From Rhododendron vialii (Eukaryota > Streptophyta > Magnoliopsida > Ericales > Ericaceae), in the NCBI RefSeq assembly GCF_030253575.1, contig NC_080559.1, forward strand, positions 33,971,501-34,035,500: 64,000 nucleotides of DNA, written 5' to 3'. The position numbers and the translations under genes are program-made. Shown in pieces: positions 56,092 through 64,000 of the stretch. A model generated the notes under the pieces. That model worked only from the letters and a program-made list of their open reading frames with translations. It was not told the DNA's origin and did no database searches. Each line of letters opens with the position of its first letter. The first letter of the stretch is position 1.

Positions 56092-59000
56092 TCAAATGAT
56101 CCAAAACCAACCGAGAATAGAACCAGCAACCAACCCCATCCCCAAGAACACAGCCATCACAACAGCCGACACCTCGGCTTCCGGATCTAGCACGGATTTC
56201 GGGGTGAGTATCATGAGGACACTTGTCAGGTACCCGTTGGTCAACCCGAGCGCGATTGTCAGAAATGCCACTATCACCTCATTTTTCATCCAACTGGGTC
56301 CATGTAGGCACACTGTAAAGAGGGGGTAGAACAAAAGCCTTGCCATGCAAGCCCAAGTAGCCTTTCCAACATTTTCCAAAACATATGCAGCAGTTAAACA
56401 TTTCCCCACTAAGTCAAACACGTTATAAATTGTGATCAAAATAACCGGGTACCAATCTTTGCAAATCGTTGATTTGATGTTTTCCGCCATGAATCCGGGG
56501 AAGATTGATAGAGTAACTGTGTAAACAGTGAAAATTCCGAATGCGGGCCACCGGATTTTTCTTGCCACGTCCCAAAAGTTTGGCCTTGGATTCAAATTGC
56601 TGGTTCCGAGAAGCTTGTTGTGCTGCTGCATTACTGGCAATTTGTACAACAGATTGCTGCAAAAAATGCAGCATAGCAAAATGAATGTGCTGAGAATAAA
56701 ATATAAGGTGGCGCTTGTCTGTAGACCTCGCGGTGTTTGGGGGAGTGATGCCTTTGTTATGATCCTCAAGATGGATACAAGAACGCCTGTTTTGGAAAAA
56801 ACAATTTAATCAGTGATAGGGATGATACGAGTCATATGTTTCATTGCTAATTTAAGCACTGCTTCACTAATATGATATAGAAATTTATGTTGAATGCTAT
56901 GTCTCCAAGTTTATTTCATTGGTTTAAGTTGCGGTATCAGGAGGACACGAAATGGAAACGGTCACAGAGCAACAGCGGAGCGATAAGGGAGCAATACGCA
57001 GCTGAATAGGCCGTACTATTGTATGCCTGATAGGGAATCGGTTCTTTACCAATAAATAAGTATGGTGAACTATTCGATAAATAAGCAATTCTCATTGCTC
57101 TGCTATACCTGGGTATATAAAGGTATCGGGAGGCTTTTACCGTATCGGTTAATATTTAATACCCTGGTTGCTAGGCCGTGATCGGTTGACGCACATCTAT
57201 AATTTGGGTTTTGGTCAATATGTGGGGAAAAGCGAGCCTGTGAATCAAATGGGGCTCACTAAAGCTTATTGCTGTCACTGTTATCACTGTGTACTTAGTA
57301 TTCCATTTTTGAGCTTTTGGTGGAGCATTAGAAGCCATTTTGGTCAAATAATTTTCAGTTTAAGCAAGAAAATCAGCAGCCAGGATTTAGGTGTGTCAGA
57401 TTTCATTAACTCAAAGCATTCTACCAGCTTAAAAATTGATTTAGTGATCATTTGAAAGATTGATAATGATTATTGTAAAATTAAAGCCACTGATCCGAAT
57501 AATGCTTCAGTATTTGGTCTAGATATTCATGATGAATACTGAGTTTTATCCTGTGATTGGCTAAAATACCAGAATTGGATGTTGAGTTGACCTTTGAGAG
57601 GTGTGTAGAGATTTGTTTAGATATCCCCAAATTATAGTTTTGAGGTTTATCAAGTTGACGGTACATGCATCTTATCACTTTTTTATGATTTATAAAAGCT
57701 ATATCATCATTGTACATATGCACACGTACATTGACTGTTACTTTCGGACGACAAGGTTATTAAGAACAACGCTAATCATGATATAACGTGTAACGTCTCG
57801 ACCCGGTTGACCATAGATACTTTTTCAGTCTGAAGACCGGCCTTGAGCCCTAGTTGGGTGTTAAATATTCTAAGCGAGGCTCTAGCTCCCAACTAATGTG
57901 GGCCTATGCAGGCACTTCCCCCAAGTCTTGGCTATCACATAGCAGGCAGTGTATTTTTTTTTATGTCAGTTCCGTATCAGTAGATGATGTTGTACTATAC
58001 AGATGACTGTCTTACTATGGAACCTCCAAAACGGTGGATGCAGTTCTTGAACTTGTATCTGCTCAATTAGTACCATTTTCGTTTTGTGTTTCCGAAAACT
58101 ACTTCAACCAAAAAAAAAAACATTTGATCACTTCCTTTTCAGGAAACATTGAGAATATATACTTTCACAACCTGTTTTCACAAAAGAAGAGGCGAAAGCT
58201 ATCAAAACCACGAGCATTTCGTGGTTTCCTTGTTTTCGTTTGCCAAAACCACGAAAAGTGGATATGGCTAGCAAGAAAACAAAGAAGGCGTTGCTCATTT
58301 CAGTGTTGTGGCGAAAGACTTTCGACAGTTTAGCCTTACTGAAGTAGATAACTCTTAATTTATCTCTCAATCTGGATTTTGTCTTTCTACTTGGATTCCA
58401 GGTCCAGCTTCGAGGAGTTGGATAGGCTTTTGCTAGCTAGTATTGAGATGTTTGTGCTTCCTCAGAGCCCTCCAAACACATAAGCAAATTCTATTAAGAG
58501 CATATGCTTAACCATGTAAGCCATTCCTTTTGCATTTCTATTTTTTTGCCCTGACAATTCTTGATATATCATATTCTCTTATGTCCGCTTCTTTCATCTT
58601 AGTAATTTCCATTTCATGCTTTTGCTAGTTTAAAAGAATTGTGCACTACTGAAGTTTTGGATTTTGAAGAAGGAAGCAAGATAAAGAGCACATAAATTAA
58701 ATCGGGTTTGTAGACCTGCCCTCTCTGATACTTTCCGGATTTGGTTCAGGGCCATGGTTTCTACGGCTTTGTTTTTGTGTTGCTTGTTAATGAGAGAAGT
58801 TGAAATGATACCTGAGGAAGCAGTTCCTGCAAAAACAGCCTGCATGAACTGTTTAGGCAGCTTCCCAGCAGACCCAACAAGGCTTCCTCCAACCAACCCG
58901 TCAGCCAATCCGCAAACAACAACCGATCCAACCGTCACCCCATACGCTCCATTGGGCCTCCCCTCCGACCCATTTCCATCCCAAGCCCAGTCCAGTAATA

Positions 59001-59334
59001 AAATCACCATGAGAGACAGAACGAACAGAGAAAAGCCCAAGTTCATCCTCATTCTGAAGCTCATGATCATTTTACAATTTCCACCCAACCCCATAATCAG
59101 AGCCAGAACCAATAGGGAAGAACTCATGTAAGCCACCGAGAAGACTCTCTCGATGTGTTTGGACGGGTAGAGGTGCCCGAAGTAATCGGCAGCGGTGATG
59201 AGAGCATTCCAGGGTAGTAAGTTGCCTGCCCCTAGCAAGAAATGAATGGCGTAAGCGATTTTGAATGTGTCCCTTGGCTCAGTTTGGTGATTTCCAGGGA
59301 TTTTGACACCTTCCATTTGTTGGGTTTTTTGCAT
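56092..59334 (-). CDS. ENT8-like: ENT8-like equilibrative nucleoside transporter, intact right copy
   Basis: A membrane carrier of the SLC29/ENT family, moving nucleosides across the plasma membrane or an endomembrane. Exon 1 is 59334-58812 (donor CTCAG|GTATCA) and exon 2 is 56786-56092 (acceptor AACAG|GCGTT). They join in frame as GTASSGVLVSILRI, giving 405 residues; Arabidopsis ENT8, which it resembles most, has about 389. Eleven hydrophobic segments are visible, from AYAIHFLLGAGNLLPWNALI (TM1) to SAVVMAVFLGMGLVAGSILG (TM11). The family's PWNA, GSLVGSAG, FDLVGK and GLTNGYLTS stretches are in place. A long hydrophilic loop lies after PVMQQH. The ATG at 59334 was chosen because both copies share it; 59316 (MEGVKIPG) is an alternative. 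It is the only working member of the local pair. Confidence 0.92.
56787..58811 (-). other. Single intron of the intact ENT gene
   Basis: A 2.0-kb intron with normal GT/AG ends. It contains a repeat-like passage at about 57786-57955 (gtctcgacccggttgacc...cacttcccccaagtcttgg), probably a transposon remnant. In the left copy the corresponding intron is only about 0.66 kb, so this one has grown or the other has shrunk. Confidence 0.75.
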
Positions 59335-59460
59335 TGTTGGAGGGTTATGAGTCCCAATGGGTGATCGTTGGGGTTTTAAGCATTTTTCAAAGTGGTGACG
59401 TGAGTTGTGAAATGATTGTTGGCTAGAATATAGAAATGCAAATAGGCTTAGCTGTGGCAC

Positions 59461-59590
59461 TTTGATTTGTTGAGTTGGGTGCTAGGCTTTGGGACAATGT
59501 GTTGGTTCTAGTAATGCTGCCAGTGGAATCTTTGGTCTCAGTTCACAAAACAAGACCTATGAACCTAAGCTACGCGACCTTTCGAGAAGA
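59461..59590. other. Upstream region of the intact ENT gene
   Basis: Expected promoter side of the minus-strand gene. No convincing TATA box was picked out. Sequence similarity between the two ENT copies stops shortly upstream of the start codon. Confidence 0.4.
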
Positions 59591-59765
59591 GGGGTGAGTT
59601 AGAATGCTGGACGCCTGCATCTCACTAGGAGGTCAGGAGATCGAATCTCTCCGCCTGCGTCTGTGTGTGTTATTCACCGAGGCAATGTCAATTTTGGTCT
59701 ACCCTTCCCATCGTGAGATAGTGGGTGAGTTAGCCTAGTCCCGTTCTGGAATCAATTGGAGCAGC
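59591..59765 (+). mobile_element. tRNA-derived SINE-like element
   Basis: An A-box-like word (gagttagaatgctgg) and a B-box-like word (ggagatcgaatctc, 59636-59649) at tRNA spacing follow a GGGGTGAG start. The body ends near ctagtcccgttctgg. No target duplication was found. Confidence 0.5.
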
Positions 59766-61400
59766 AAGGAAGTGCAGTTCTGCTGGAGGACATAATAATC
59801 TAAACCATGATACATAGTAGTTGAGACAGTTGTGATTCCTTTAATCAATAGTCAGTTTTGTGTGACAGTGACCCAGATTTTATTTGAGCCAGTGAAGTGA
59901 ATTTGGCTGGACAGGGTTGGGAGAAGTCAGAGACGACTGGCTCCGCTTAATTCGGGCCGGGATTTGATTGATGGGTTTGGAACTTTGGAATAAATGGGGA
60001 TTATGGGCGTAGAAAAATTGGTGCTCTGTGGGGACGAAAATGGATGGGTGTTATTGGAGGTGCTCTCTTTTCCTCATCCTCTGTACTGCCACTTATTTAT
60101 GACTACCTTTGCTGGCACTGTTGTAGCTCGCATAATCCGGGTGCGGATGCTTGGGTTGCAAACGAATTGAGCTGCTCAAGCTCCTTTAGGAAACGAGCCA
60201 AGCTCAATGCTCAAAAGCTCGGTTCGTTTGTATAGGCTCGGCTCGATTAAATAAATTAAACTGGCTCAGCTCGTTTACAAAATGGGCCAATCTCGTACAC
60301 TATAAAGCTCTGCTCGGTTTATTTGCACTCCTAGTGGATGGAAACATCTCAAACTATTGAAATTTACAGAAGCGGGAGAATAGACCAGGAATTCAGATCA
60401 GGGACAGAGTGTCTTGCTGAAACTTTATGTGACTTAGGTTGGAGCTCCCTTGAGATGCGCGAAAGCTGACCCGGGAACTTTACATCACCAGAATGAAAAA
60501 ATAACAGTTGTCAAGCATGTTGTAGAGTTGGCAGTTCTAGCACCATACTAATTTTGAATATGACCCTCGTGGAAGTAGGGCTAACAACAAGTTAAACGAG
60601 CCAAGAATTAGGTTGTTCAAGCTTGATCTGATTTTGAAAACCTAGCAAGCTTCATCAAGATGTTTAAGTTCAGCTTATTTATGGAGGAAATCGATCTCCA
60701 ACGAGCCGATATCGAGTACCCTGAATTCTTTTTAAATAACATCGGCTGATCATGAGTAATTGGATTGCTCAAGCATGATTTGAAAGTTTAACAAGGTTCA
60801 GAATACACGTGGTTTGTTTAACGAGCTTCAAAATCTTAGAATAACAGTAGTACTAGTACTGGTACATTTGTTGTTTGCTCCTCCGAAACACTGAAGGAAT
60901 ATCTTCCACTTCTGTTCCATAATTTGATTGTTACTTTTGCTAAGTTTGTTAGTAGTACAGAGCACCTTCACTTTGATATGACGAAGGAATAACTGCGTAT
61001 AAATACCCGTATATGCAGTTAATGTAACCCGTACGTTGTCCTTCACGACTTCATTCGATACATAATGAACACTAATGTGAACGGAAGATATATCTAATTA
61101 CATATAACTGTCAATTCGGGAATCACGTAAAAATTCCTGTTGTGATTGTGATTTGAATCCGCAGAACCACCGGTTCAGAACCACCGAATAATTGCTTGCA
61201 AGGAGACTCACATCATATATGACTATGAGTGCCCAATCAAACCCTACTTTTTCCTATCTCTAGATGAGGAGTAATGTTGAAGTGAAAGGGGGGGTACTTT
61301 CGGCGTGACCATGAAAAAGGTCCAAGAGTCCATGCACCATCAGTTCAAGTTGCTGGGGAACTTGATTCCTGCCTCTTAGATATCACGGAATATTTCTAAG
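59766..61400. other. Intergenic stretch with GCTCG-type repeat remnants
   Basis: 60150-60330 is a second copy of the agctcggctcgttt repeat seen at 39740. 60590-60840 holds more degraded words of the same kind (gttaaacgagcc, gtttaacgagcttc). No gene recognised. Confidence 0.45.
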
Positions 61401-61956
61401 GTTTATTAGAGCATCTCCAATTTTTACCCATTTTATTACATGTACTCAAAATTTTAGTTAAAAGTCTAAAAATTCATCTCCAACGTTATACCTATCTGTC
61501 TGCCCATTTTGAATTCTACCAATTTCCTCGTCCAAATTTGAGGAGGTCCGAACCCAAACTCATTTTTTGAATCCCTCTTTTCTCTTTCTCATTGATTACA
61601 AATTTGACAATTCATGTGCTGCACGTCCAGTGGTTCATCGTCATCGTGTTGCTGAAGCCAAGGAGGAAGCCACGCTGCCTCCTGCGACAATATTCAATCG
61701 ATTAAATCAAAGGAAAATTTCAACAAAGACCTTAAGTAAGGTGCTTCCCATCAGCGAAGAAGCGTTTCTTCAGATTTGATTTCCAAAGGCAATAGGCATC
61801 AAATGTAAAAGTAGAGCGCTGAGTACTCTTAGAGCTTCGCCGGAGTTTCGACGAGGTTCTGGAGCTTCGCTGGAGTTCTGGAGCTTTGGCGGTGCACGGA
61901 TATGACGATTGCCTCCTCCCTCTTATTTACATGTCTGCCATTGGGTATTTAAAAAA
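61401..61956. mobile_element. Possible left part of a PIF/Harbinger-like MITE
   Basis: TTAGAGCATCTCCAA at 61406-61420 is the standard left end of a plant Harbinger-type family, and a related word (gccattggagat) lies on the far side of the next Stowaway element at about 62201. If these are a pair, the Stowaway inserted into the older element. The right end is too poor to be sure, and the 70-codon frame inside (61567-61779) is not considered a gene. Confidence 0.4.
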
Positions 61957-61958
61957 TA

Positions 61959-62172
61959 CTTTCTCCGTCACAAAATGTTTGTCCGGTCCGCAAAACGAGA
62001 ATTAAAAAATAATGCATTTCTTTCAAAAAAAATTCAAACTTTTTTCATAAATTAAAAGAACTCATCGATCTCTAATGAATTGTTGAAAAAAAAAAAACAT
62101 TTTCTTGCAAAAAATTTATTATTTTTACGTTCTCGTTTTGCGAACCGGACAAATATTATAGGATGAACGGAT
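61959..62172. mobile_element. Stowaway-like MITE
   Basis: Inverted ends with TA on both sides (61957-61958 and 62173-62174). The arms read tttgtccggtccgcaaaacgag and ctcgttttgcgaaccggacaaat. The extreme termini (ctttctccgtc / gatgaacggat) are variants of the CTCCGTCC Stowaway theme. 214 bp. Confidence 0.85.
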
Positions 62173-62244
62173 TAATAATTTTCAGGTACAAATTGTGTTT
62201 TGCCATTGGAGATACAGATACTCATACCCAAATTTTTTACTCAA

Positions 62245-62250
<6 letters not shown>

Positions 62251-62305
<55 letters not shown>
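62251..62305. repeat. GT repeat followed by a 31-base G run
   Basis: (GT)n, then about 31 consecutive G. Homopolymers of this length are prone to length errors in assembly. Confidence 0.9.
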
Positions 62306-62306
<1 letters not shown>

Positions 62307-63372
62307 GAAGCATGTTAAATTTTAACTCAAATTTAGAATACTTTTTTCGGCTTTTCTTGTAAAATTTACGGGCCACGGCGAGATCCATTCTTACGACTTG
62401 GATCATTCTAATTTTTCATCACGGATGAACCATTTCCTTGAAAGATGGTCTGTATGATTTTCAAGCCGGGTCTCATGTAAGACTCATCTAATCTAAAGCC
62501 CAAGATATATCAAGGACGCAATTTACATTCATTATATAAACTCGCCCCTTGCCAAATCTCATCTGAAAGGAAACATATTTGTTGGAAAAATTCACAAGCA
62601 GCAGGTAACCCTTATACTTTCATGATTAAAAGCTAAATGAAAATTTGCAGAAGAAAATACTGGCCATTGTACGGAACACAACATGTGCAAAAACAGGTCT
62701 GGTCCTGTATGCCTAGTTGGTAGTGGTAGCTTGCGGACATTCACAACATATGCAAAAACAGTTTGTTTTCCAATTTCCAACAAACCACAATCTAAATTAA
62801 ACTTCTCATTAACCTTTGCTTCGCTTTGCTTGCTAGCTCATATGTAAGAGAAACTAGACATCCAGGTCCAAAATGGTAGTGTTCAAAAAAAAAAAGGTCC
62901 AAAATGGTCCTGCCTTGGAGGAATTCCTCATGCCCATGGACAAAAAGGAAACAAATAAAGAACACATCTATACGGTTTCGTTCTTAAAACCAACTTTGGG
63001 TATCGCAAGAACCCCACACCAGTGTCCATTCTATTCCCATTTCTTTTATTTTTTCAACACTTCCACACGCATTTAAAACACCTCTCCAAATTGTGTCATC
63101 ACAAGCAACTACAGAAGATACTTCAGTGGTTTAGCCAAGGTGTAAAAGTAGCAACAGGACTCGCATGTAAAGCAACATCTCATTAAAGAAATCCCTGAAC
63201 TACAAGAGCAAAATATAAGAATTCTGTGAACTTCTGCAAAAAGATGATAGCTTTCTCACTCAAAAGATTACAGCAAAGTAACCAAAGATATCTTATAACA
63301 AGCAACAAATAATGAGTGTACGACCATCAACAAGTAGATTGAAGCAAAAGGAAATTAGAATGTAGTAGATGC
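62306..63372. other. Intergenic stretch and 3' flank of the F-box gene
   Basis: No gene recognised. The last few hundred bases before 63372 should include the 3' UTR of the minus-strand F-box gene; the sequence is A-rich without a clear polyadenylation signal. Confidence 0.4.
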
Positions 63373-64000
63373 TCAAATAGGGGATAAGCTTTCAATGAAT
63401 TGGTAAACTTGATAATATGAATAGTGAGAAGGGCTATCAGCGTCACCATGCAAATCAAGAAGCACCTTCATTGCCTTCGAATTCAGATCATATGCAATAA
63501 CTTTCCCCGGGATAACAAACACGAGCGTGAAATCTTTTCCGTTTGCTCCATTCACACAACACAGCACGCAATATTCTGGGCAGTATCCTTCAGGGAATAC
63601 CGAACGTATGGGTCTCAGATTCACTCGGCACTTCACAATCCAACGACAACAGTCTTTTTTCATCTCAAGGATTCTGAATCCCATAGCAGAGTACTCACGA
63701 GACTGAATAAGAAGCAAACTCCCACCACATTCCCCAAAATACTGAATCTTATCTCCATTAAGGATATTAGGTACTTTAGGCGTTTGGGTTCCTGTCAGAA
63801 TCTCTGCATCAATGTTGAACGACTCAAACAGAATGTGATTATCGTCGTGACTCATCCAATGAATTGCTCCATTCCAAAAGACCCTGCGTCCATAGGGGCC
63901 AACAATGGGTGCTTTTACATGCACTTCTTTCCAAGACGCACTCTCTGATGAGTATATATAAATACGATATGACCTAGATCTTTCCACATAACCACAATGG
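63373..64000 (-). CDS. F-box protein with F-box-associated domain, C-terminal part
   Basis: The frame is open to the right edge of the window, so the gene is partial; its F-box must lie beyond 64000. About 208 C-terminal residues are visible. The start RIYIYSSESASWKEVHV, then GRRVFWNGAIHWMS, YFGECGGSLLLIQ, CCRWIVKCRVNLRP and KVIAYDLNSKAMKVLLDL follow the kelch-like repeats of the FBA domain seen in plant F-box proteins such as the At5g07610 group (from memory). Such proteins choose substrates for SCF ubiquitin ligases. The stop is at 63373-63375. No lesions seen. The substrate is unknown. Confidence 0.85.
   Translation of the reverse strand, partial: HCGYVERSRSYRIYIYSSESASWKEVHVKAPIVGPYGRRVFWNGAIHWMSHDDNHILFESFNIDAEILTGTQTPKVPNILNGDKIQYFGECGGSLLLIQSREYSAMGFRILEMKKDCCRWIVKCRVNLRPIRSVFPEGYCPEYCVLCCVNGANGKDFTLVFVIPGKVIAYDLNSKAMKVLLDLHGDADSPSHYSYYQVYQFIESLSPI

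Noticed and set aside
58034..58333. 99-codon plus-strand ORF in the ENT intron
   Set aside because: Antisense within an intron, low complexity Lys/Arg/Phe composition, and no recognisable domain.
63424..63948. 174-codon plus-strand ORF opposite the F-box gene
   Set aside because: It is the antisense shadow of the F-box frame, which has clear family motifs on the minus strand.

Overview
This is a stretch of plant nuclear DNA, clearly a eudicot. The evidence is spliced plant genes with GT/AG introns, a very AT-rich intergenic background, and a dense mix of plant transposon classes (Ty1/copia, LINE, CACTA, hAT, MULE, PIF/Harbinger and Stowaway MITEs, tRNA-derived SINEs). A woody asterid, perhaps Ericales, is a guess from the repeat flavour and cannot be fixed from this window.

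Host genes, left to right: (1) a SHINE/WIN1-type AP2/ERF regulator of cuticle wax and cutin, minus strand, two exons (4044-3965 and 2419-1888), whose only intron carries a complete CACTA element; (2) a bL36-type organellar ribosomal protein, plus strand, exons 26993-27144 and 27598-27754; (3) a plant TPR protein, plus strand, three exons (35332-35886, 36525-36697, 36851-37028); (4) a broken double-Gnk2 (DUF26) cysteine-rich secretory protein gene, minus strand, 39634-38511; (5) two tandem copies of an ENT8-like equilibrative nucleoside transporter, minus strand. The left ENT copy (49909-48056) is a pseudogene and the right copy (59334-56092) is intact; (6) the 3' part of an F-box gene entering from the right edge, minus strand (64000-63373). 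The bL36 and TPR genes are, from memory, also neighbours in Arabidopsis (At5g20180/At5g20190), so 24.7-37 kb may be an old conserved block.

Most of the rest is mobile DNA, and many elements can be bounded to the base by their target-site duplications (TSDs). They include: a CACTA element in the SHINE intron; a 5'-truncated LINE (4709-8790) holding a nested CACTA element and a nested solo LTR; a second solo LTR of the same family (23932-24368); a coding-intact Ty1/copia element (43469-47858) whose 5' LTR is replaced by a 32-bp snap-back of its own U5 end; a 5.1-kb non-autonomous LTR element (50485-55615) with no pol but one open 203-codon frame containing a SUMO-interaction-like motif; two hAT elements, one split by a 382-bp near-perfect palindrome; a PIF/Harbinger element with a Myb-like ORF1 fragment; and several MITE families. 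A 17.2-17.8 kb stretch looks organelle-derived.

No classical new cellular system is seen. The most unusual items are the copia element with two U5-type ends, the LTR element carrying a SIM-like ORF, the 382-bp palindrome inside a hAT element, and an ENT8 copy whose splice donor is missing where a dinucleotide repeat begins.
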